Positions 1-6,662 are shown, counted from the stretch's first letter. The stretch: DNA of 12,957 bases from Lachnospiraceae bacterium (GCA_900769175.1 CAAGFP010000128.1:1-12957); one strand, 5' to 3'. The notes: generated by a model not told the origin, from the letters alone. Numbers and translations are program-made.

Positions 1-79
1 CATTTAGATACATACCTCATTGGAATTGAAAATCATCTGTTAAATTTTACTAAAAAAGTCTCTTAAAGTGTCCATTTTC

Positions 80-108
80 TTGACATTTGTACTGATGAAA
101 TATATCAT
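80..108 (+). promoter_or_regulatory. Candidate sigma-A promoter for the rubredoxin/GltS-like gene
   Basis: A perfect TTGACA lies at 80-85. After a 17-base spacer comes TATCAT at 103-108, a 4/6 match to the -10 consensus. A better -10 word, TATACT at 108-113, is too far from the -35 box (22 bases). Transcription would start near 115 and give a 5' leader of about 30 bases before the ATG at 148. Bases 1-79 are AT-rich and show no gene or clear terminator. Confidence 0.55.
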
Positions 109-147
109 ATACTGTATGAACGTATCTTTATATTATGGAGGGCGAAA

Positions 148-2427
148 ATGGCAAAATACGAATGCAGAATTTGCGGATATATACATGACGAGGAAGTGCT
201 TGCGAAATCATTTGAGGAAGTTTACTCCTGTCCGATTTGTGACGGCGATAAAAGAGTTTTTCGTATGATTTCAGAACCACAGTCCGAAGAAGGAACCGAT
301 TCACCGGCAGATGAAAAGGAAGGTTTAAAAGAGTCTGATTTGGCAGAGGAATCCGTTTGGAACCCGACAGAAGATAACCCGGTCATAAATGAAGAATTGA
401 ATGATAAAGATGAATTTGTGATTGAACCGTCAGATGCCGGATTTGATGTAGAAAAGACGGAAGAGATGCCTGCTGATTTAGGGAATTTTCAATCACAGAA
501 CATGGATGAGGAAGAAGATTTCTTTGCAGGATATTCTCAGAAAAATGATGACTTTGTTGTGGAAAGAAGACAGGAATTCTGGGCAACTTCTGATTCGCAG
601 GACGATGAAAATACTGAGTTTACGATTGTTAAGGATTCTGAGGACAATTTAAAAGATTTAGAAGTAGAAAAAAGTAGTTTGATTCAAACATTTTATTCGA
701 ATGCTGAGCCTGTAAAGACCCAGGAACAGTTAATGCGGGAAGAAGAGGAACGAGAAAAAGAAGAGCAAAGAAAATTCTCTAATATCGGCGGAGGAGGAGT
801 TCATATTGTTATTACTCCTCAAACTTCCATGAATGAAGCCAAAGAAGAAAGTTTCGAAGAAGAGACAGCGGATGCAACGGAAGAAGAAAACGAAGAAATA
901 TTGGTAGAATCCGATGAGGCGAAAGAAGAACCGAAAGAAAAGATCTGGGAACCCGTTCGTTTCGATGAAACAACAGAAAATGCTGATGCGCTGAAGAATG
1001 AAAATGGTAATTCAGAAGCAGAGGCGGTGACAACAGAAGATGCAGTTTCTTTCAATGAATTCAAGCAGAATGATGAATTTCCACCGAAAGCAGATAATGT
1101 TCCGGATTTCTTTGAATCAACGGTAGATGATTTCCACAATTTCGGAAAGGTTGAAGAGACTTTCTTTGATGACAGTGATGAATTCATTGATATTCCGATA
1201 GAGGAAACGACGGAAGAGATTCTTTTTGAAGAAGATGAGAACGAAGAAACTGTGGTTGATGAAGAAACTGTGGTTGATGAAGAACCTACGGTGAATGAAG
1301 AAACTATAGTAGATGAAGAATCTGTAATCGAAGAGAAAGAGAATGATATCCCTGAAGGATTCTTTGATGAGAATGAGGTAGAATTACCGGAAGAAGAATT
1401 TGAAGAATTGCAGGAAGAAGTCATTACGTTAGCTGAAAATGAAGAACCGGAAGTAAATGATTCGGTTGAAGAGACCGAATCGGATGAATTGCCGGAATCG
1501 GAAGAAACAGAAAACACTGAGGATGCAGAAGAAACAGAAGAGACTGAAGAAGCAGACGAGTCAGAAGAAGTAGAGGAAACAGAAGAAGTAGAGGAAACAG
1601 AAGAAGTAGTTGTCTATTCCATGTTGAAAGGCCGCGTAAAATATAACGTATTATGCAATGAAGAGGATCGTAAGATTTTTGAAGATTTCTCGATTGGAGA
1701 GGAACGGATTTCCAACGGACTTGAAAACATTATTCTTCTTCCGGCTCAGTTTAATCCGGTACCTTTAGGAAAGAATGTCTGGGTGGATTGCAAAACTACA
1801 ATTGGTCATTATGCAAACTCGCCGGTAGAAGTATTGCAGCCGTTTTGTTTCTCAAAGCTCTTCCTTTGGGGCGAATACATTCCCGGTAAAGAGAATGAAG
1901 AAGATTTAAGTAATCGTGCATTGATTCTTATGAAGGGCGAAGGCGGACATATTCCGAATGTCTCTTCCATTGAGGAATTCAGAAGGGAAGTGGAAATTGC
2001 CAGAAAGAAATCCAATGGTACACCGATTGGAGCGGATTTGATTGCAGGAAGAATTGAAAAGGATTTGGAAGCCTGTGTATATGCCGGACTTGATTTCGTC
2101 ATTATTAATGATATTACTTCCAGAATTCTTCCTTATGCACTTCGCAGGGCAAAGAATTATTTAAATCGCATGAATTCAAAGATTGAAATTCTGGTTTGTG
2201 TGGATGCGTTAAAAGATGCACAGGAACTGGCCAAAATCCTTGCCATGGGAGCAGATTTCGTGTTGGTGGAAAGAGGCTTTGACCTTGATATGGCAGAGAA
2301 AATCACGGAAGACTTAAAAGAAATTGCCAGAAGCACCGGACACAGAAACGTGCATGATATCAATATCACAGATATTTGTACCATTGATTCGGATCTGGCT
2401 GCTTATACGGATATCGAACATGTATAG
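148..2427 (+). CDS. Rubredoxin-like domain + acidic repeat linker + degenerate glutamate synthase FMN-domain-like protein
   Basis: 759 residues. Residues 4-38 form a rubredoxin-like metal knuckle, with CxxCGY at C6/C9 and CPIC at C28/C31; the gap between cysteine pairs is shorter than in a true rubredoxin. Residues about 45-490 are an acidic low-complexity linker rich in Glu, Asp and Thr, with 6-residue repeats. From about M492 to the end the protein resembles the FMN-binding domain of archaeal-type glutamate synthase: GGHIPNVSS (599-607), GTPIGADLIAGRIEKD (624-639), then AGLDFVIIND and a terminal ARSTGHRNVHDI segment. The expected GGTGAxP phosphate loop reads NDITSRILP, the family's GVK lysine is Asp in GADL, and the 3Fe-4S cysteine segment is absent. 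It is therefore probably not a working glutamate synthase; a regulatory or scaffold role is inference. The start is supported by GGAGGG at 137-142. The gene overlaps the next one by 8 bp, suggesting translational coupling. Confidence 0.85.
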   Translation: MAKYECRICGYIHDEEVLAKSFEEVYSCPICDGDKRVFRMISEPQSEEGTDSPADEKEGLKESDLAEESVWNPTEDNPVINEELNDKDEFVIEPSDAGFDVEKTEEMPADLGNFQSQNMDEEEDFFAGYSQKNDDFVVERRQEFWATSDSQDDENTEFTIVKDSEDNLKDLEVEKSSLIQTFYSNAEPVKTQEQLMREEEEREKEEQRKFSNIGGGGVHIVITPQTSMNEAKEESFEEETADATEEENEEILVESDEAKEEPKEKIWEPVRFDETTENADALKNENGNSEAEAVTTEDAVSFNEFKQNDEFPPKADNVPDFFESTVDDFHNFGKVEETFFDDSDEFIDIPIEETTEEILFEEDENEETVVDEETVVDEEPTVNEETIVDEESVIEEKENDIPEGFFDENEVELPEEEFEELQEEVITLAENEEPEVNDSVEETESDELPESEETENTEDAEETEETEEADESEEVEETEEVEETEEVVVYSMLKGRVKYNVLCNEEDRKIFEDFSIGEERISNGLENIILLPAQFNPVPLGKNVWVDCKTTIGHYANSPVEVLQPFCFSKLFLWGEYIPGKENEEDLSNRALILMKGEGGHIPNVSSIEEFRREVEIARKKSNGTPIGADLIAGRIEKDLEACVYAGLDFVIINDITSRILPYALRRAKNYLNRMNSKIEILVCVDALKDAQELAKILAMGADFVLVERGFDLDMAEKITEDLKEIARSTGHRNVHDINITDICTIDSDLAAYTDIEHV
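1243..1332 (+). repeat. Five 18-bp coding repeats (EETVVD type)
   Basis: Five in-frame 18-base units lie at 1243, 1261, 1279, 1297 and 1315. The first two are identical (GAAGAAACTGTGGTTGAT) and the others are diverged. They encode EETVVD, EETVVD, EEPTVN, EETIVD and EESVIE inside the acidic linker. Identity falls along the array, as expected for recent duplication at one end. Confidence 0.9.
1563..1608 (+). repeat. 18-bp coding repeat (EEVEET type)
   Basis: AGAAGAAGTAGAGGAAAC occurs at 1563-1580 and 1581-1598, followed by a partial third copy to 1608. It encodes the alternating EETEEV run at the C-terminal end of the acidic linker, just before the folded domain begins near 1621. The copies are identical, so the unit count may vary between strains. 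Confidence 0.85.
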
Positions 2428-3988
2428 AAGTATCAACGATGTATTAAAAGAAAAATATGGCTGTAAAGTTTACAAAATAGCTTTAAGCACCGGATGCACC
2501 TGCCCTAACCGTGACGGAACGGTTGGGGTGGGTGGTTGTATTTTCTGCAACGAAAAAGGCTCCGGGGATTTTGCCGGGAAACCTTTCGAACCCGTTTCCG
2601 TTCAACTGAAAAAAGGAAAGGAATTAATCCGAAGGAAGGTAAAAGATGGTAAATTCATTGCGTATTTTCAATCTTTTACAAATACCTATTCTACGCCGGA
2701 ACGATTAGAGCCCTTGTATATGGAAGCAATCAGGGACGAAGAAGTGGTAGCACTGTCGATTGCAACAAGACCGGACTGCCTTCCGGAAGAGATGCTTATG
2801 ATGCTATCCGGGTTGGTTCAAATAAAACCTGTCTGGGTGGAACTGGGGCTTCAGACCATTCATCCCGGCACTGCTTCTTATATTCGAAGAGGCTATGAAC
2901 TGATAAAATATGATGAAGCTGTCAGAAATCTAAAATCCATCGGTGCAGAGGTTGTCGTTCATGTGATTATAGGGCTTCCGGGTGAAGATAAAGAAATGAT
3001 GAAAGAAACGGTACGCTATGTTGTGCAAAGCAAGGTGGACGGAATTAAACTTCAGCTTCTTCATGTTCTGAAAAATACGGATTTGGAGAAGGAATACAAA
3101 GAAGGGAAGGTTCCCATTTTATCCATGGAAGAATATGTTGATATTCTATCTTCCTGTGTAGAAGAAATTCCGGAATCGGTCGTAATTCACCGCCTGACCG
3201 GAGACGGAAAGAAAAGTGAACTGGTTGCGCCGTTATGGAGTGCAGATAAAAGAAAAGTGTTGAATGCAATTCATCGGGAATTTCAAAAAAGAGGACTCAT
3301 GATGCAAACGAAAAAGGAAATAAAAACAGGAATTTGTTATATTGCGGGTGCCGGGGAATTCTGTGCAGATTATTTATCTCCAGGAGCCGGCGATTTCGTC
3401 GTGGCCGCAGACGGCGGCTTTGCCTATTTACAGGAATGTGGCATAAAACCTGACCTGGCAATCGGTGATTTCGATTCATTGGGTGAAATTCCAAACTTGA
3501 CTAATGTGGTCAAATATCCGGAACGTAAGGATGATACCGATTTAGAGCTTGCTATGAAGGAAGGATATGAACAAGGCTACCGCCTGTTTAAACTATACGG
3601 AGTCTGCGGAATGCGTCCCGACCATACAATTGCTAATATCCAGATGTCTTATGCGTATGCAAGAAAGGGATGCGTGGTTTTCCTTTTTGGTAAGGGTTAT
3701 ACCTATCTGATTACCTCGCCGGGAACGATTTCATTTCCGAAAGCATATAAGGGAACCGTTTCTGTATTTTCTCTTGCCGGACGAAGCGAGGGGATTACAA
3801 TATCCGGGCTGGAATATGAAATCGGGAATTCGGCATTGACCAATACTTATCCGTTGGGAGTCAGCAATGCTTTTTGTAACCGGCAGGCAAAAATTTCATT
3901 TCAAAAGGGCGTTCTGATGATAATATGGTATTCCAATGATAATGCTATGCTTCCGCTTCCTCGTGTGCAGACAATGCTGCAAGAATGA
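2420..3988 (+). CDS. TIGR01212/YhcC-family radical SAM protein fused to thiamine pyrophosphokinase
   Basis: 522 residues from the ATG at 2420, which lies inside the end of the preceding gene in another frame. The open frame extends further upstream, but family homology begins at MYRSIND. Residues 1 to about 290 match the YhcC radical SAM family: TGCTCPNRDGTVGVGGCIFC gives the cluster cysteines C28, C40 and C43 (C26 also nearby), followed by GSGDF, YFQSFTNTY, SIATRPDC, ELGLQT and HVIIGLPGE. Residues from about 302 form a complete thiamine pyrophosphokinase: AADGG (329-333), GDFDS (349-353), KDDTDLE (370-376) and GMRPDHTIAN. That enzyme transfers pyrophosphate from ATP to thiamine, making thiamine diphosphate in the cytosol. 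No stop separates the domains, and I see no sign of a frameshift. The usual YhcC length is about 300 residues, so both halves look full length. The last 15 or so residues extend beyond the usual end of the kinase into the convergent gene. Confidence 0.88.
   Translation: MYRSINDVLKEKYGCKVYKIALSTGCTCPNRDGTVGVGGCIFCNEKGSGDFAGKPFEPVSVQLKKGKELIRRKVKDGKFIAYFQSFTNTYSTPERLEPLYMEAIRDEEVVALSIATRPDCLPEEMLMMLSGLVQIKPVWVELGLQTIHPGTASYIRRGYELIKYDEAVRNLKSIGAEVVVHVIIGLPGEDKEMMKETVRYVVQSKVDGIKLQLLHVLKNTDLEKEYKEGKVPILSMEEYVDILSSCVEEIPESVVIHRLTGDGKKSELVAPLWSADKRKVLNAIHREFQKRGLMMQTKKEIKTGICYIAGAGEFCADYLSPGAGDFVVAADGGFAYLQECGIKPDLAIGDFDSLGEIPNLTNVVKYPERKDDTDLELAMKEGYEQGYRLFKLYGVCGMRPDHTIANIQMSYAYARKGCVVFLFGKGYTYLITSPGTISFPKAYKGTVSVFSLAGRSEGITISGLEYEIGNSALTNTYPLGVSNAFCNRQAKISFQKGVLMIIWYSNDNAMLPLPRVQTMLQE
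3290..3304 (+). promoter_or_regulatory. Possible internal ribosome start for the kinase half
   Basis: AGAGGA at 3290-3295 precedes two in-frame ATG codons at 3299 and 3302, codons 294 and 295 of the fusion. The spacing of 6 bases to the second ATG is suitable. This lies exactly between the radical SAM and kinase domains, so a free kinase of about 228 residues could be made alongside the fusion. Inference from sequence only. Confidence 0.45.
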
Positions 3989-4463
3989 CTTTTAATACTT
4001 CTTCAATAGAATGATTGTCTTCGCTTACGGTAATGTCAGCATATTTTTCATATAAAATGCTTCGCTCCTCATAAAGGGATTTCAATGTCTGTCCTTCACG
4101 GATTACTACACCTCGGTTTTTGATATTATTCAGTCGCGCATTCAGTGTTTCATAATCGATTTTTAAATAGACAATGATGGCGATTTCCTTGAAATGTTCC
4201 ATGGCCTGTGCCCCATAAACGGCACTTCCTCCGGTGGCAATGACGGATTTGTCACAATTGATGGACTGGTTGACTCGGTTTTCTGTTTCGATAAAACCTT
4301 CAATTCCTTTTTGGGCAATAATGTCTTTTAACAGTGCCTGCTCCTGATTTTGAATTACTAAATCGGAGTCAATAAACTGATAGCCTAATATTTTAGCAAG
4401 AATGACTCCCAATGTGCTTTTACCGACTGCCGGCATGCCGATTAATACGATGTTTGATTTCAT
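3945..4463 (-). CDS. aroK: Shikimate kinase-like P-loop kinase
   Basis: 172 residues, the usual length for shikimate kinase, which phosphorylates shikimate at the 3-hydroxyl with ATP in aromatic amino acid synthesis. Visible features are the Walker A GMPAVGKST near residues 9-17, the DSD motif (second Asp equals the shikimate-binding Asp), TGGSAVYG in place of the usual GGGxV, the lid arginine in NRGVV and the core arginine in ERSILYEKYAD. The second shikimate-binding arginine of the family (FRxxE) is replaced by isoleucine (GFIETE), so the substrate is less certain than the fold. A TCCTTT on the plus strand at 4471-4476 gives an AAAGGA ribosome site 7 bases before the ATG. The gene is convergent with the radical SAM fusion and overlaps it by 44 bp. 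No other aromatic pathway genes are in the window. Confidence 0.82.
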   Translation of the reverse strand: MKSNIVLIGMPAVGKSTLGVILAKILGYQFIDSDLVIQNQEQALLKDIIAQKGIEGFIETENRVNQSINCDKSVIATGGSAVYGAQAMEHFKEIAIIVYLKIDYETLNARLNNIKNRGVVIREGQTLKSLYEERSILYEKYADITVSEDNHSIEEVLKVILAALSAHEEAEA

Positions 4464-4508
4464 AATTTTATCCTTTGGTTTCTTTAGTTACTACAATTCT
4501 ATGCCTCC

Positions 4509-4545
4509 GATTCGAAGAGTTAAATAGTTTCTCGTTTTTCGAATC
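4509..4545 (-). promoter_or_regulatory. Inverted repeat at the aroK transcription start
   Basis: GATTCGAA at 4509-4516 and TTCGAATC at 4538-4545 are perfect 8-bp inverted copies with a 21-base spacer. The repeat begins within about 10 bases downstream of the minus-strand -10 box. It could be an operator or a hairpin at the 5' end of the aroK-like mRNA. No regulator is identified. Confidence 0.4.
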
Positions 4546-4548
4546 ATA

Positions 4549-4577
4549 ATTATATCATGATATGTTACCAGGGTCAA
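4549..4577 (-). promoter_or_regulatory. Strong sigma-A promoter for the aroK-like gene
   Basis: On the minus strand, TTGACC (4577-4572) is followed by a 17-base spacer and TATAAT (4554-4549). This is a near-consensus promoter pointing at the kinase gene, with transcription starting near 4542 and a leader of about 80 bases. Confidence 0.7.
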
Positions 4578-4650
4578 AACTGAACAGAGCGGATTTCGAA
4601 TGTTTTTAGGATTGTGTGATAGTTGCAGGCGATAAAAATTACTATTTTTC

Positions 4651-4679
4651 TTGTAAAAATGATGAGCATATGTTATAAT
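4651..4679 (+). promoter_or_regulatory. Strong sigma-A promoter for the first DUF4190-like gene
   Basis: TTGTAA at 4651-4656, a 17-base spacer, and a perfect TATAAT at 4674-4679 preceded by TGT (extended -10). Transcription would start near 4686, about 35 bases before the ATG at 4721. It is divergent from the aroK promoter in the same 257-base intergenic region. Confidence 0.72.
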
Positions 4680-4720
4680 CGACCACATAATGAGGTTTTT
4701 TGTTTAAGGAGGATATTAAA

Positions 4721-5104
4721 ATGGATAGTAATAACATGAATGATTACACTGCAGAAACCGCAGAAACCACAGAAACAACTGAGGCATATGAATATTCATA
4801 CGATGAGAATGCAGAAGCTGAAATTTCTGAAGGCGGAAACGGATTAGGAATTGCCTGCATTATTCTTGGCGGATTGAGCCTTCTTTGTTGCGCAGTTCCC
4901 GGATTACCGACTGTTTTAGGTATTGTAGGCCTTATTCTTGCTATTAATGCAAGAAAGAAATGCTCGAATAAAACCCTTGGTCTTATTGGATTAATTGTTT
5001 CAATCGTTGGTATTGTGATTTCACTTGGTTCATTAATCACAGGGCTCTTTATCGGGGGCGGTAGCCTTCTTAGTATTATAATGGCTTTATTGGAAAACAT
5101 GTAA
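4721..5104 (+). CDS. DUF4190-like small membrane protein with acidic N-terminus
   Basis: 127 residues. The ATG at 4721 is chosen because AAGGAGGA at 4706-4713 precedes it at 7 bases; an upstream in-frame ATG at 4700 lacks a site. Residues 10-37 are an acidic Thr/Ala/Glu stretch (repeated ETA/ETT units). Residues about 42-75 form a Gly-rich hydrophobic stretch with a CC pair (56-57), followed by a short basic loop NARKKCSNK (76-84) and a second hydrophobic stretch (about 86-124). This two-helix-hairpin pattern with a basic loop is characteristic of DUF4190-type proteins, whose function is unknown. The gene has its own promoter and a terminator-like hairpin downstream, so it is likely monocistronic. 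Confidence 0.78.
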   Translation: MDSNNMNDYTAETAETTETTEAYEYSYDENAEAEISEGGNGLGIACIILGGLSLLCCAVPGLPTVLGIVGLILAINARKKCSNKTLGLIGLIVSIVGIVISLGSLITGLFIGGGSLLSIIMALLENM

Positions 5105-5131
5105 TTTCCTAATTATTACTATGAAACGAAT

Positions 5132-5190
5132 AGGCAACTTTTATGACAGAGTTTTGCAATGAATGTAAACTTCGTTATTAAAAGTTGCCT
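5132..5190 (+). terminator. Long-loop stem-loop, likely terminator or attenuator
   Basis: AGGCAACTTTTA (5132-5143) and TAAAAGTTGCCT (5179-5190) are perfect 12-bp inverted copies with a 35-base loop, followed by GTATTTTTGT. It follows the DUF4190-like stop by 27 bases and ends only 14 bases before the next ATG at 5205. The loop contains a weak promoter-like pair (TTGCAA 5154, TATTAA 5176), so the next gene might be transcribed from within it. Confidence 0.65.
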
Positions 5191-5204
5191 GTATTTTTGT
5201 AAAT

Positions 5205-5636
5205 ATGAAAATGAGAACATTTAAAGATGAACTGACAAAGGACTGGTATAAAGTTGGGCTGATTGGTATTCCCATAATACTATTTGCGATTGTAGCATTT
5301 TATATTTGGGGAGATAAGCTGATTCATGGAGGGATTCCCTGCATGTTTTTTTCGGCGTTTCATTTGTATTGCCCGGGATGCGGTGGGACGAGATCCTTTT
5401 ATTATTTCGTCCATGGGAATATCTGGCAAAGCCTCATTCATAACCCGTTTGTTCCGTATACGCTTGTCTTGTATAGTGTATTTATGATAAATACATTTCT
5501 TTGCAGACATACAAAAAAGGCGGGATTTGTCGGCTTTCCGATTACAATTCTGATTTATGTTGCAATCGGGATTCTTTTTGGACAATGGATTGTCAGAAAT
5601 GTCATCTGGATTGTATTTAAAATAACTTTATTGTAA
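5205..5636 (+). CDS. DUF2752-like membrane protein (CPGCGGTR motif), copy 1
   Basis: 143 residues. A first hydrophobic helix spans about 17-35. Then come C46 and the hallmark CPGCGGTR at 56-63, FYYFVHGNIWQSLIHNPFVPY with the family's HNP motif, and two further hydrophobic stretches (about 86-98 and 108-142). This pattern matches DUF2752 membrane proteins. The family's role is not established; the paired cysteines suggest metal binding or a structural role. No Shine-Dalgarno sequence is visible before the ATG at 5205 (or the alternative at 5211), unlike its neighbours. A second copy lies at 6937. Confidence 0.8.
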   Translation: MKMRTFKDELTKDWYKVGLIGIPIILFAIVAFYIWGDKLIHGGIPCMFFSAFHLYCPGCGGTRSFYYFVHGNIWQSLIHNPFVPYTLVLYSVFMINTFLCRHTKKAGFVGFPITILIYVAIGILFGQWIVRNVIWIVFKITLL

Positions 5637-5654
5637 GTAAGAAACTCCGCGAAG

Positions 5655-5776
5655 GATGCGCACTCGCGCGAAAAGTAGATAGTTGCTTACGCAACACGCA
5701 TCTGGCGCGCAAAGTGGAGCAAGCCCCTCATGAATGAGGGGTTGGGGAGCTGAAGTGGGCTTGCTCACTTTGTTCT
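5655..5776 (+). repeat. Structured intergenic element A with strong terminator-like hairpin
   Basis: Several nested inverted repeats occupy the gap after the DUF2752 copy 1 stop. GATGCG (5655-5660) pairs with CGCATC (5697-5702) and encloses GTTGC-TTAC-GCAAC (5682-5695). Then AAAGTGGAGCAAGCCC (5711-5726) pairs with GGGCTTGCTCACTTT (5757-5771) with one bulged G. It encloses CCCCTCA-TGAA-TGAGGGG (5724-5741), which shares its first Cs with the larger stem. The second stem is followed by GTTCTTTTATTATT, so it can work as a terminator for the plus strand. Local G+C is higher than in the flanks, suggesting an inserted or mobile intergenic unit. Confidence 0.6.
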
Positions 5777-5783
5777 TTTATTA

Positions 5784-6662
5784 TTATTGTTTGTAATCGG
5801 GATTTTTAAACCATCGGCCGGAAGCCCCGCAAGGCAGGATTAAACCGTCTTCTTTTACTGGAAGTCCGATTTCGTCTGATTCAACCAGACCGCCGAATTT
5901 CGGTACTATGACGGTTTTTATCATATACGTCAAAACTGCCGGCTGTAACCCGGTGGTATAAGAATTGATTAAGAGAAATTCAGCATCTTCGGATAGAAGC
6001 TGCGATGTAAGTTCAATGAAAGGGAAAATGGAATCTTCTATTTTCCAGATTTCACCTTTCGGACCTCTTCCGTAAGAGGGAGGGTCCATAATGATTCCGT
6101 CGTAATGATTCCCACGACGTATTTCGCGTTCAACAAATTTAACACAATCATCTACAAGCCAGCGGATGGGATGAGATTCCAGACCGGAAGCGGCTGCATT
6201 TTCTTTTGCCCATTGAACCATTCCTTTTGAAGCATCCACATGAGTAACACAAGCCCCGGCTTTGGCGGCTGATAGGGTTGCCCCACCTGTATATGCAAAT
6301 AAATTCAGGATTTTGAGAGGGCGGTCTGCGTTTCGAATGATTTCTGAAAACCAGTCCCAGTTGACTGCCTGTTCCGGGAAAAGCCCCGTGTGTTTAAAAC
6401 TAAACGGTTTTAGATGAAATTGAAGTTCATTATAAGAAATGCTCCATTCCTGAGGAAGTTTATGAAATTCCCATTCTCCGCCACCTTTCGCACTGCGATG
6501 GTAATGACCGTTTGGTCGCCTCCAGGCTGCATTGGTTCTCTGAGTATTCCAGATTACCTGCGGATCGGGACGAACCAACATATAGTCCCCCCAACGTTCC
6601 AGTTTCTCGCCCTTCGAGGTTGCAATTACTTCATAGTCTTTCCAATGATTTGCTGTCCACAT
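5784..6662 (-). CDS. Class I SAM-dependent rRNA methyltransferase, RlmI/COG1092-like
   Basis: 292 residues from the ATG at 6662 (MWTANHWKDYEVI). The frame continues upstream to a GTG at 6731, but those 23 extra residues do not look like the family, and a minus-strand TATAAA at 6728-6723 could put the transcription start between the two. Neither start has a clear Shine-Dalgarno site. Visible are EKLERWGDYMLVRPDPQ (N-terminal part), the SAM-binding motif I NLFAYTGGATLSAAKAGA, the motif II acidic residue in THVDASKG, VDDCVKFV, and the catalytic-type loop DPPSYGRGPKGEIW. The family modifies a base of 23S rRNA in related enzymes (RlmI makes m5C1962); the exact target here is not shown. It points opposite to its neighbours and lies between the two DUF2752 genes and the two structured elements. 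Confidence 0.85.
   Translation of the reverse strand: MWTANHWKDYEVIATSKGEKLERWGDYMLVRPDPQVIWNTQRTNAAWRRPNGHYHRSAKGGGEWEFHKLPQEWSISYNELQFHLKPFSFKHTGLFPEQAVNWDWFSEIIRNADRPLKILNLFAYTGGATLSAAKAGACVTHVDASKGMVQWAKENAAASGLESHPIRWLVDDCVKFVEREIRRGNHYDGIIMDPPSYGRGPKGEIWKIEDSIFPFIELTSQLLSEDAEFLLINSYTTGLQPAVLTYMIKTVIVPKFGGLVESDEIGLPVKEDGLILPCGASGRWFKNPDYKQ

Noticed and set aside
68..268. Plus-strand 66-residue open frame at the window start
   Set aside because: It overlaps the promoter and the first codons of the rubredoxin-like gene in another frame and lacks a ribosome site.
819..1517. Minus-strand open frame encoding a Ser-rich 232-residue protein
   Set aside because: It is the complement of the acidic Glu-rich linker (GAA/GAG/GAT codons read as TTC/TCT/TCA), with no ribosome site and no family likeness.
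1243..1608. CRISPR-like array
   Set aside because: The 18-base units are directly adjacent, in coding frame and without spacers; they are protein-coding repeats.
4491..4688. Minus-strand 65-residue open frame in the aroK/DUF4190 gap
   Set aside because: It runs across two good divergent promoters and has no recognisable domain or ribosome site.
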